Source: an uncultured Pseudohongiella sp.
Lineage (GTDB): Bacteria > Pseudomonadota > Gammaproteobacteria > Pseudomonadales > Pseudohongiellaceae
Direction: 5' to 3'
Assembly (NCBI GenBank): GCA_951812965.1
Contig: OX638341.1
Span: forward strand, 248,001-312,000
DNA: 64,000 nucleotides
Both the position numbers and the translations under genes were made by a program. Numbering within the stretch: the first letter of the stretch is position 1; every line of letters starts with the position of its first letter. Below are positions 46,135-54,430 of this stretch, piece after piece. The notes below the pieces were generated by a model. It was not told the DNA's origin and made no database searches. It saw nothing but the letters and a program-made list of their open reading frames with translations.

Positions 46135-47007
46135 TTATCTGTAATAGCCCGGAAACTTGCCATCGAACAACAGATTCCACCACTCGAATGCTTCTCTGAT
46201 GTTCCCATCCTTTTCTGCCTTTCTTGCCTTAGCCGCTCGTGATGCAGCAGTTGCAAGCTTAGATTTCGCGTCGACCAACTGCGCCTCTGTTTTGGATGGT
46301 GACACGTAACCCGATACACCCATAGGATCTTGTATTTTTGCCAATCCGATTTTTTGAAGCTCGCGAAAAAAGCGATCCACATCAATCGCGTACAAGATTG
46401 AAGATTCTCCAGAGGCATACTTGGCCACGCGGAGTTCCAGATAAAACGAAGAGACGGGCACGTTGCGGAAGTACTTCCAAGCTTTGATAAATCTTACTAA
46501 CGGTTTCACCTTGTTCGACAGCGATTGGTCAATCTCTCGAACATAACTGTTGTGCGCGTCCGGACTCGATTTCATCCAACCCCCATCGCAGTCAGGAATT
46601 TCGTACACGGGATTGTCACCGCTCGTTGCTACACAATCCGCCGGAGTCACTTCCGTCGTCTCTTTCCGATCGGCACCGAACGGCACAACCACCGCGGGAC
46701 AGGCTGACCGCACACCTGTAGAGGGAAATCTTGCAGCCAATGCGTCTCGCATTTTCGTCAACGATGTGGTCGAGTTTTGATTCAATTCTGTTCTTGGAAT
46801 GCTTGCCATGTAATCAACGTCACTGTATCCAGAGATTGACGTGCCGTTTCCAAAGGATCCCGTGCGCCAGAAACGTTTTAGTCCATAGTGGTTGCGAATA
46901 CACTGCTCGATTGATTGGCGGTGCTTCTTTGCAGCAGTTGTTTCACCGCTTAACGGCGTGAGATTGGTAAGAAAATCTCGGAATCCTTCATCAACAGTTC
47001 TAGGCAT
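46135..47007 (-). CDS. SMODS/CD-NTase second-messenger synthase (CBASS)
   Basis: This 290-residue protein has the nucleotidyltransferase core of the SMODS/CD-NTase family. G50-S51 begin the GSFGNGTSISGYSDVDY motif, with D63 and D65 as metal ligands. The third acid is probably E119 in TTEVTPADC. A helical C-terminal domain with PLVRFIKAWKYFRNVPV follows. In CBASS antiphage systems, such enzymes make cyclic oligonucleotides after infection and activate a nearby effector. AGGAGAG lies 7 bases before the ATG at 47007. The only partner gene is the four-TM protein downstream, with no Cap2/Cap3 regulators seen, so it would be a minimal type I CBASS. The product nucleotide cannot be predicted. Confidence 0.86.
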   Translation of the reverse strand: MPRTVDEGFRDFLTNLTPLSGETTAAKKHRQSIEQCIRNHYGLKRFWRTGSFGNGTSISGYSDVDYMASIPRTELNQNSTTSLTKMRDALAARFPSTGVRSACPAVVVPFGADRKETTEVTPADCVATSGDNPVYEIPDCDGGWMKSSPDAHNSYVREIDQSLSNKVKPLVRFIKAWKYFRNVPVSSFYLELRVAKYASGESSILYAIDVDRFFRELQKIGLAKIQDPMGVSGYVSPSKTEAQLVDAKSKLATAASRAAKARKAEKDGNIREAFEWWNLLFDGKFPGYYR

Positions 47008-47209
47008 TACGTTACTCTCCTGAAATTAGATATTTTGCGACTAATGTTCACTTAACTCCCCATTTATCGCCACCACATTGCCGAGCGAATCTGACAATCA
47101 ACCAGACTGGCCGAGGCCCAGACCGGCAAGTCCAGGGGAAAAATTCAAGTAGACTTTTTACTCAGTAATACTCGGGGCGCCACAACAACGTATACAGTCG
47201 GAAAGCATT

Positions 47210-48475
47210 TTACTCCTTGTAAATCCGGCCGTCCTTCATTACGAAATGGACTTGCTCCATCAGCGAAATATCGCTGGTCGGATCTCCGGGCACGGCGATG
47301 ATGTCCGCGAGTTTGCCGGCTTCGATCGAGCCCAGTTCGGCGGCGCGGTCGAGCAGCATCGCCCCCGGCATCATCGCCGAAGTCAGCGCTTCGATTTCGG
47401 GCATGCCCGCCTCCACCATGTAGCCGAACTCCTTCGCGTTGTCGCCATGTGGCGAAACGCCCGAATCGGTGCCGAACACGATCAGCACGCCTTCCTCGTA
47501 GGCCCTGGCGAAAGTGTCCTGGATTACCGGGCCGATTTCGCGCGCTTTCTGCCTGACGGTTTCGCTGAAATAGCCGTCGATTTCGGCCATCTCGGCGACG
47601 AATTTGCCGGCGATGATCGTCGGCACGAAGGCGGTACCCATCTCCTTCATCAGGCCCATGGTTTCGAGATCCATGTAAGTGCCGTGTTCGATGGAGTCGA
47701 CGCCGGCGGCGACCGCCCGCTTCATGCCCTCGGTTCCATGGGCGTGGGCCGCCACCTTGAAACCGTAGTCCTGCGCCGTGCGGATAATCGCGTTGAGTTC
47801 CTCGTCGGTAAACTGGGCGTTTTGCCCGCTGGTGGCTTCGCTCAACACGCCGCCGGTCGCCGTGATCTTGATGAGGTCGGCGCGCTCCTTGTAGCGCTGC
47901 CTTACGCCCTGGGCGGCATCCGCGGGCCCGTTGACGACGCCCTCCTTCGGCCCCGGGTCGCCGGTCAACGCGTCGTTGACGCCGTTGCTGGGGTCGGCGT
48001 GGCCACCGGTGGTGGCGAGTGATTTGCCGGCGGTAAGGATTCGCGGGCCGACGATATGTCCCCTGTTGATGGCGTCGCGCACATTGATGGAAACGTTATT
48101 CGCGCTGCCGAGGTCTCTTACCGTTGTGAAACCGGCCATCAGGGTCCTCTCGGCATAGCGAACCGCGCCAAGCGCGTAATCCGCCGGGTCGAGACGGAAC
48201 CGGTCGATGAACGCGTTCGGACTTTGCTGCGAGACGATGTGCACGTGCGCATCGATCAGGCCGGGCATGCAGGTCGACTCACTCAAGTCGACCGTGGTGG
48301 CGTCGTGCCGCCCGTCGTGGACCGCGGCAATCCGATTGTCGCGGACTTCGATGGTGACGTTTTCATGCACCGCGAGTTCGACGCCGTCGATCATCCGTGC
48401 ACAATGGATAAACGATTGCGCCGAAGCAACCTGGGCGCAGAGCAAGAGCACCGCGGGAAGCAATAGCCTGGTCAT
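47210..48475 (-). CDS. Exported amidohydrolase family protein
   Basis: This protein of about 421 residues belongs to the imidazolonepropionase-like amidohydrolase branch. A Sec signal (TRLLLPAVLLLCAQVASAQ) is followed by the metal-binding HVHIVSQQ (in MPGLIDAHVHI) and by KVAAHAHGTEGMKRA and DSIEHGTYMD. An aspartate in IVFGTDSGVSPHGDNAKEF completes the site. The start at 48475 excludes 36 upstream codons. The family hydrolyses amide or related C-N bonds, including prolidase-like peptides. It is the last gene of the minus-strand catabolic set. Confidence 0.88.
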   Translation of the reverse strand: MTRLLLPAVLLLCAQVASAQSFIHCARMIDGVELAVHENVTIEVRDNRIAAVHDGRHDATTVDLSESTCMPGLIDAHVHIVSQQSPNAFIDRFRLDPADYALGAVRYAERTLMAGFTTVRDLGSANNVSINVRDAINRGHIVGPRILTAGKSLATTGGHADPSNGVNDALTGDPGPKEGVVNGPADAAQGVRQRYKERADLIKITATGGVLSEATSGQNAQFTDEELNAIIRTAQDYGFKVAAHAHGTEGMKRAVAAGVDSIEHGTYMDLETMGLMKEMGTAFVPTIIAGKFVAEMAEIDGYFSETVRQKAREIGPVIQDTFARAYEEGVLIVFGTDSGVSPHGDNAKEFGYMVEAGMPEIEALTSAMMPGAMLLDRAAELGSIEAGKLADIIAVPGDPTSDISLMEQVHFVMKDGRIYKE

Positions 48476-48572
48476 AGTGATATTCCTGTTGCTGGCAGTG
48501 GGCGTGTACGAACAGCCCCCACCAAATCCGCTAAGCGCATTTGACTCCCCCGGAGGGGGAGTAGTTCGGGAT

Positions 48573-49970
48573 TCAATCCGCATCCACCGCCATCCGCACC
48601 ATGGCGACGCGCTTCGGCACCTGGCCTACCGGAATCACCGCGACGACTTCCATGGATTCCACGTCAACCGCATAGGTGACATGGTCACCGGCGGCGCCCA
48701 TGTAGGCAGTCTTGCCGTCCGGCGTGAAAGTGACCCATTCCGGATGCTGGCCGACGAACACCTGGCCGATCTCTTCCAGGTCGGGCAGCGAATGAATGTA
48801 AACGTGACTGTAGACCTTGCTTGTGGACCATAGCGTACTGCCGTCGGGCGAGACGCCGAGGCCGTGGGCGGGCGCGCCTTGCAAACCGTCATAATGCGCT
48901 TCCTGCCCGACAACGGGCGGATGTTCGACCCGCGCCACTTCCTGGCGGGCGGCAAAATCGACCACGGCGAATCCGTGAAATCCCGATAACTGCACAAAGA
49001 TGTTCTTCGTCGATCCGTCCGGGTTGGCATTGAAGGCCATGGGGCGAATGCCGGAACTCATTTCCAGCGTCCAGGCGAGTTCGTCGGTTTCGGTATCGAT
49101 CACATTGATCATGCTGCGCTGGATCGAGCCGGCCACGGCATGCTTGCTGTCCGGCGTTACATAGATGTTGTGAATCGCGCCCTCCACCGGCAGGGTCTTT
49201 ACGAGCTTCATGCTCGCCACGTCGATGATGTCCACCGAACCGGGCATTTCCATGATGCCGACGTAGACCTTGCTGCCATCGCCCATGACCGCCACGTTAT
49301 TGGGCCTGCCGCTGAGATGGATGCGGCGCTTGACGCGCAAGGTGCGCGCATCGACCACGTCGAGCGCATGCATGGCCTCGTTGGTAATGTAAAGCTGGCT
49401 GCCGTCGGGAGCGCCGACGATGCCATGGGGAATCTCGATGTCGGTGATCCTGCCGATGATCTCGTTGGTCTCGGGATCGATCACATGGGAGTCATCGCCG
49501 GCGGCATTGGTCTGGATGATGCGCACCGCAAGCTCGGCGGGCTCCCGCCGCTCGGTCGCGCCCGCGACCCAGTCGGCCATGATGCGCCATTCGGGATCGT
49601 CCTGGCTCCAGAAATGCGTGCCGCCGCCATGGAAAGGGTCGCCCCCGGCGTCCCGCGCCAGGGTATGGGTCAGCAGCCGGCTCAACAGCGGATCCTCACC
49701 GGGAAGGACCATCGTCAGCGCTGATTCATAATTCATGCGTGACTGTTCTTCGGTCCAAAAAAACTCGCCTTCCTCCAGTGTCTGAAGGCGGAAATTGCTG
49801 GACCGGTAATGGCACTGAATACAGCGCACATTGCCTTCCCGTTTCGCCAGGAAGATCGGCTGTACCTCGTTCTTGAAATAGTCGAAATCGGGAACGATTT
49901 CGCCGGACTGGGCAAAACAGCCGGCGCCGGCCATCAGGGCCGCGCCAAATGCGAAAACTCTGGTCAACAT
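48573..49970 (-). CDS. Exported haem-binding/beta-propeller protein (YncE-like)
   Basis: This 465-residue protein has an N-terminal signal that might be a lipobox (ALMAGAGC). A short segment with one c-type haem motif (RCIQCHY) follows. After it, from about residue 160, comes a seven-bladed type beta-propeller with repeating VxPDGxxLYxTN and VFVGQHPEWVTFTPDGKTA stretches. The combination suggests an electron-transfer or sensing protein in the periplasm. It lies 33 bp after the amidase gene and 97 bp before the amidohydrolase gene. The substrate is unknown. Confidence 0.82.
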   Translation of the reverse strand: MLTRVFAFGAALMAGAGCFAQSGEIVPDFDYFKNEVQPIFLAKREGNVRCIQCHYRSSNFRLQTLEEGEFFWTEEQSRMNYESALTMVLPGEDPLLSRLLTHTLARDAGGDPFHGGGTHFWSQDDPEWRIMADWVAGATERREPAELAVRIIQTNAAGDDSHVIDPETNEIIGRITDIEIPHGIVGAPDGSQLYITNEAMHALDVVDARTLRVKRRIHLSGRPNNVAVMGDGSKVYVGIMEMPGSVDIIDVASMKLVKTLPVEGAIHNIYVTPDSKHAVAGSIQRSMINVIDTETDELAWTLEMSSGIRPMAFNANPDGSTKNIFVQLSGFHGFAVVDFAARQEVARVEHPPVVGQEAHYDGLQGAPAHGLGVSPDGSTLWSTSKVYSHVYIHSLPDLEEIGQVFVGQHPEWVTFTPDGKTAYMGAAGDHVTYAVDVESMEVVAVIPVGQVPKRVAMVRMAVDAD

Positions 49971-50003
49971 GGTTATCCTCCGGGATTCGCGCTTGTATCG
50001 TTG

Positions 50004-51875
50004 TCAGTTGTCGAACACTACCGGGGCTGCAACGCCTTCACGCGGCAGCCGCGAGCCGAATACTCTTATTCGCAGCGACTGATCCGCGACCGCCTGCCGC
50101 AGCCGCGGCGTCATGAATTCACTGCCCGCGGCGACTTCGGCATCCGGCCCCAGCAGATTCAGGGCCGCCGGCGCGGGACCTTCATCGAACACCAGCACAA
50201 CAGCGCTGATTTCGTCGACGTCAGCGCCGCTCAGCCGCAATTCGTATTCGAGCCGGTTCTGCACCGGATCGACCCGAATTTCACCCTGCAAGCTAAAGCC
50301 TTCTCCTTCGACTTGCAATATGCCTGTTCGCATCGGGGGTGGAACGCCGTCCACCAGATCGGGCGTCACAGCCGGTGGCCGGCGCTGGGGATATCCCGAT
50401 TCGATAGCGTGACCGATGGCGAGCAGGCGTTCATCTTCGAGGAATCCGGCGAGCAGTTCCATTCCGACCGGCAGACCCGAATCGCTGAATCCCGCTGGAA
50501 GCGAGAGCGCCGGCAGACCCGAATTGGCGGCGATGCTGCAATTATTGCCGGGCTGGGATTCGCCGATGAACACCGGAATCTGTCCGATGGTGGGATAGAC
50601 AATGGCGTCGAGTTCGTTTTCCTCGAACACCTGCTCCACAGCCGTTCGCAATTCGGCCCGCGCTGCCAGCGCTTGCTGGTAAGCCTCTTCGTCGCGCTCG
50701 GCATCGCGGGAGCGATTCAATTGACCGTCAACTGCCTGGTGGTAGAGACCAAGATCGACGATGTCCTCCAGTCCCGCAATCCGTTCGCTGCCGAATTGCT
50801 CAAGATATTGATCGAGATCGTTGCGGAATTCGTGCCCGATCACACCTGAACGGCTGATCAGATCGGTGACATCGGGTATCTCCGCTGAAACGACGGTCAC
50901 GCCCCGCTGTTCCAGCCATTCGAGCGCTTCTTCGATGACGCCGCGGGTGGCGCCGTCGGCGCGTTCGAGATAGCTGTCCAGTTTGCCGAAACGCAAGCCT
51001 TCCAGGCTGACTTCGCCCAGCCTTTCGCGAAAGCGCGTCGGCGGCAGGTCGCGCACGACTTCGGTGGCGGGATCGTTGACGTCATAGCCCGAAACGATGT
51101 CGAGCACGATGGCCAGATCGTCGGTATTGCGGGCCAGCGGACCAGCAGTGTCCTGGGTATGGGACAGCGGCATGACGCCATGGATGCTCGACAGCCCCTT
51201 GCTCGGACGCAGGCCCACCAGGTTATTGAATGCCGAGGGAATACGGATCGAACCGCAAGTGTCCGAACCCATGCCGACGGCGCCGAGGCTCGCCGCCACC
51301 GCCGCGCCGGTGCCGCCGCTGGAACCGCCGGGAACGCGCCGGTAATCGTAGGGATTGCGCGTCTGGCCGGTCAGCGAGCTGACACTGGTGATGCCATAGG
51401 CGTATTCGTGCAGATTGGTTTTCGCCAGCACGACGGCGCCGGCGGCAATCAACATCTCGACCTGGGTCGAGGCGGCATTGGGGACGAAATCCGCCAACGC
51501 CACCGAACTGCCGGTGGTAGGCATGTCGGTGGTGTTGTAATTGTCCTTGATCAGTACCGGAATGCCATGCAGAGGTCCGCGCGGGCCACTTGCCGCGCGT
51601 TCGCGGTCAAGTTCGGCGGCGATACCGCGCGCGGCGGGATTGACCCGGACAATGCTGTTCAGGCGCGGACCGGCGCGGTCATAGGCTTCGATCCGCGCCA
51701 GGTACCCCTCGACCAGTTGCACCGAACTGATCTCGCCGTCGCGCAGCAAATCCTGCAGTTCGGCGATGGATGCTTCATGCACGGATTGCGCGTCTGCCCG
51801 GGGCCCGCAGGCTTGCAGGCAGCCGCATAGCAACGCGAAGTGGAACGCCCTGGTCTTCACAAGGGCCACCGCCAA
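50004..51875 (-). CDS. Exported amidase-signature enzyme with C-terminal extension
   Basis: This protein of about 620 residues is an amidase-signature hydrolase. The catalytic Lys is in GIPVLIKDNYNTT and the Ser pair is in VPGGSSGGTGAAVAA and DTCGSIRIPSA. The N-terminus has a signal with a likely lipobox (LQAC), which suggests a lipoprotein at the outer or inner membrane. The C-terminal 100 residues (from about ILQVEGEGFSLQGEIRVD) are an additional beta-rich domain, not part of the usual amidase fold. The TTG at 51875 is the longest start; GTG at 51869 or 51860 is possible. Its 5' end abuts the stop of RidA. Confidence 0.87.
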   Translation of the reverse strand: MAVALVKTRAFHFALLCGCLQACGPRADAQSVHEASIAELQDLLRDGEISSVQLVEGYLARIEAYDRAGPRLNSIVRVNPAARGIAAELDRERAASGPRGPLHGIPVLIKDNYNTTDMPTTGSSVALADFVPNAASTQVEMLIAAGAVVLAKTNLHEYAYGITSVSSLTGQTRNPYDYRRVPGGSSGGTGAAVAASLGAVGMGSDTCGSIRIPSAFNNLVGLRPSKGLSSIHGVMPLSHTQDTAGPLARNTDDLAIVLDIVSGYDVNDPATEVVRDLPPTRFRERLGEVSLEGLRFGKLDSYLERADGATRGVIEEALEWLEQRGVTVVSAEIPDVTDLISRSGVIGHEFRNDLDQYLEQFGSERIAGLEDIVDLGLYHQAVDGQLNRSRDAERDEEAYQQALAARAELRTAVEQVFEENELDAIVYPTIGQIPVFIGESQPGNNCSIAANSGLPALSLPAGFSDSGLPVGMELLAGFLEDERLLAIGHAIESGYPQRRPPAVTPDLVDGVPPPMRTGILQVEGEGFSLQGEIRVDPVQNRLEYELRLSGADVDEISAVVLVFDEGPAPAALNLLGPDAEVAAGSEFMTPRLRQAVADQSLRIRVFGSRLPREGVAAPVVFDN

Positions 51876-51878
51876 AGA

Positions 51879-52367
51879 CTATTGCGGCATGCGCGCGGCC
51901 CGAATTTCGATTTCCAGCAGCCAGCCATCCACTACCAGGTCGGCTATTTCCAGAAACGACCGCACGGGCTTATTGGGATTTTCCTCGGTGCCGAAGAATT
52001 CGCTATACCCGTCGTTGAATGCCGCGAAATCCAGATTGCCGTCTTCATCGGCCACGGCGAACACCCGCACTTGCACGACATCGCTCATCGACCAGCCCAG
52101 CCCTTCCAGTGTGTCCTTGAAGCGGCTGAAGGTATCGACAGCCTGCTGGCGAATGTCGCCCCAGGTGCCGTCCTCCTGCTGCCGCGCGCCGGAGCCGCTC
52201 AGGTACAGGGTTTCGGCGCCCGGCGGAATGGTAATGGCGGTATAGAACAGATTGCCTTCGTTGTGACGGGTGATTTCCTGCGCCGAAGCCACGGGCGCAA
52301 GCACGGGCGCAAAAAAGTACGTGAACGCCAGAGCCAGTGCGACGAAAGCGGTTTTGGATACTTGCAT
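51879..52367 (-). CDS. RidA-family protein with signal peptide
   Basis: This 162-residue protein is of the RidA/YjgF family, whose members hydrolyse reactive enamine/imine intermediates to ketones. A signal peptide (VSKTAFVALALAFTYFFAP) precedes a typical domain with GSGARQQEDGTWGDIRQQ, GLGWSMSDVVQVRVFA and SFLEIADLVVDGWLLEIE. The C-terminal stretch EIRAARMPQ replaces the usual arginine/glutamate active-site pattern only approximately. GAGGAAAAACCC lies before the ATG at 52367. Export of a RidA is unusual and fits periplasmic amine oxidation by the neighbouring flavoenzyme. Confidence 0.86.
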   Translation of the reverse strand: MQVSKTAFVALALAFTYFFAPVLAPVASAQEITRHNEGNLFYTAITIPPGAETLYLSGSGARQQEDGTWGDIRQQAVDTFSRFKDTLEGLGWSMSDVVQVRVFAVADEDGNLDFAAFNDGYSEFFGTEENPNKPVRSFLEIADLVVDGWLLEIEIRAARMPQ

Positions 52368-52381
52368 GGGTTTTTCCTCAA

Positions 52382-53755
52382 TCATTGATGTGTAGGTGCG
52401 GCGACTTCCGCTCCCCCGGCCTCTTCACCGAGGAAACGAGCGGTAATCATGCCACTGGTTATGGCGCCATTGACGTTAAGCGCCGTGCGCGCCATATCGA
52501 TCAACGGTTCGATGGAAATCAGCAAGGCCGCCACGGTGACCGGGAAGCCCATGGACGGCAGCACGACCAGCGCCGCGGCCGTGGCGCCGCCGCCGACTCC
52601 GGCGATGCCGAAGGAGCCGATGGCGATGATCAACAACAGGCTGGCGATGAAGCCGATATCAATGTCCACGCCCATAGTGGGCGCGACCATCACGGCCAGC
52701 ATCGCCGGATAGATTCCGGCGCAGCCGTTCTGTCCGATCGTGGCGCCGAACGAGGCGGCGATATTGGCTATCGGCGGCGGAACGTTCAACTCCTCTACCT
52801 GGGCGCGAATCGTGAGTGGAATCGTTGCGGCGGAACTGCGAGTGACGAAAGCGAAGGTAAGCACGGACCAGACTTTCTGGAAGTATTCGCGGACATTGGC
52901 GCCGATCAGCCCGATCAATACGGCATGGACCACGAACATGATGGCAATGGCAATATAGGAAGCCACCACGAATCCGATCAGTGTAACGATGGCATTGCCG
53001 TCGGAAGTGGCGATGACGCGGGTCATCAGCGCCAGTACGCCATAAGGAGTCAGCGCCATGACGATGTGCACCAGCTTCATGATGACGGCCTGGGCGGAGT
53101 CCAGGAATCCACGGATGCGCGGTCCCTGCTCCGGGTTTTCCTCGCAGACCAGCAATGCGGCAATGCCGGTCAGCAGGCCGAAAATTACCACCGCGATAAT
53201 GGAAGTGCTGCGTTCACCGGTGAGATCTAAAAAAATGTTGCTGGAAATAAAGCTGACCAGTAATTGCGGAAAAGTAAGATCGGCTATAGTGCCCTGGCGC
53301 GCTTCAAGCGCCTCGGCACGCGCTAGTTCCATCGGCCCGGCGGCCAGTTCTCCGGCATTGAGGCCGAAAATCGAGGCCATGGCGATACCGACCAGGGCGG
53401 CGATTACGGTCGTTCCCACGAGCAGGCCGACGACCGAGCTGCCGATCCTGCCGAGCGTGCGGATCTCCTGCACCTTGAGTACCGCCGCGATCATCATGAC
53501 CAGCACCAGCGGCATGATGATCAGCCGCAACAGGTTCACGTAACCGTTGGCGATGATATTGGTCCATTCGATCGTCTGGGCGGTGACTTCCGTGCCCGTG
53601 CCGAAGACGAACTGCAGATAGAATCCGTAGACCGTGCCGATCAGTAATCCGATCAGCACCCTGCGCGAGAGCGCCAAGTCGCGGCGCCATAATTGATAAA
53701 GAAACCCCAGCAGGGCGGCGAACAGGACGAGATTGAAAATTGCCATGGAGGACAT
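52382..53755 (-). CDS. Cation-coupled dicarboxylate/amino-acid symporter (TcyP-like)
   Basis: This 457-residue protein is of the DAACS family. It has eight to ten hydrophobic segments, the SSAATIPLTIRAQVEE hairpin region with a serine-rich loop, and conserved GATIGQNGCAGIYPAML and NVNGAITSGMI segments near the C-terminus. It most resembles the TcyP cystine symporters. A substrate such as cystine, an amino acid or a short dicarboxylate is likely. It lies 14 bp before RidA and 31 bp after the cytochrome gene, so all are co-transcribed. Confidence 0.85.
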   Translation of the reverse strand: MSSMAIFNLVLFAALLGFLYQLWRRDLALSRRVLIGLLIGTVYGFYLQFVFGTGTEVTAQTIEWTNIIANGYVNLLRLIIMPLVLVMMIAAVLKVQEIRTLGRIGSSVVGLLVGTTVIAALVGIAMASIFGLNAGELAAGPMELARAEALEARQGTIADLTFPQLLVSFISSNIFLDLTGERSTSIIAVVIFGLLTGIAALLVCEENPEQGPRIRGFLDSAQAVIMKLVHIVMALTPYGVLALMTRVIATSDGNAIVTLIGFVVASYIAIAIMFVVHAVLIGLIGANVREYFQKVWSVLTFAFVTRSSAATIPLTIRAQVEELNVPPPIANIAASFGATIGQNGCAGIYPAMLAVMVAPTMGVDIDIGFIASLLLIIAIGSFGIAGVGGGATAAALVVLPSMGFPVTVAALLISIEPLIDMARTALNVNGAITSGMITARFLGEEAGGAEVAAPTHQ

Positions 53756-53786
53756 GCGAACTTCTCCCGCCGGCTTGCGGCATCGA

Positions 53787-54401
53787 TTAATCTGACATGC
53801 TGTTTATGTAGGCGACTACGTTGTTGATATCGTTCTCGTCGCTTAACCCGGTGGTCATCACGCGCATCTGCGCGCCATAGACATCCTGCGGGTGTACGCC
53901 GCGGTATCCCGCCAGGAAATTCCTGAGCTGGGTGACCATGTACCAGTCGTTCTGGCCCGCCAGGGCCGGGGCTCCCAGTGCCTCGTTGCCTTCGGCATTC
54001 GCGCCGTGGCAGGTTGCGCAGGGCTGGTACAGCACCCTGCCGGCATCGATGTCACCGCTGATCGAATGTTCCGCGGGAACGTATTTCCAGCCGCCTATCC
54101 ACTCGATAATATCCTGTATGGACTCATCCGTCAGCCTGGCGGCCATGGGCTGCATGGCGAGACCTTCGATATCGTCCGGATGGGCGCCGCGAATCCCGTC
54201 TCGATAGTTCTCGAGTTGCCGCTTCAGGTACCAGGGCTCCATGCCCGCGAGCCGCGGCGCCTGCACGCCCTCGTTGCCGCGTCCGTCCGTGCCATGACAG
54301 GTGGTGCAATAGCGATCGTCAAAGGGCTCCCGTTCGGCGGCCACTGTGCTGCCGGCTGCGATGCCAGTCAGGCAGGCAATCAGAATCCAGATCCTTTTCA
54401 T
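53787..54401 (-). CDS. Periplasmic dihaem cytochrome c (c4-like)
   Basis: This 204-residue protein has a signal peptide (RIWILIACLTGIAAGSTVAA) and two haem-binding motifs, CTTCHG and CATCHG. Each is followed by a domain with a methionine ligand candidate (LAMQPMAARLTD; QMRVMTTGLSD). The layout is that of cytochrome c4. It probably accepts electrons from the flavoenzyme encoded just upstream and passes them to a terminal oxidase. It is 29 bp after the oxidase gene. Confidence 0.9.
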   Translation of the reverse strand: MKRIWILIACLTGIAAGSTVAAEREPFDDRYCTTCHGTDGRGNEGVQAPRLAGMEPWYLKRQLENYRDGIRGAHPDDIEGLAMQPMAARLTDESIQDIIEWIGGWKYVPAEHSISGDIDAGRVLYQPCATCHGANAEGNEALGAPALAGQNDWYMVTQLRNFLAGYRGVHPQDVYGAQMRVMTTGLSDENDINNVVAYINSMSD

Positions 54402-54430
54402 TGTCGTATCGCCCCAGACGCCACGCGGAA

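Noticed and set aside
47246..48022. 258-residue frame on the plus strand over the amidohydrolase
   Set aside because: It is a shadow of the amidohydrolase gene, composed of low-complexity His/Arg-rich sequence.
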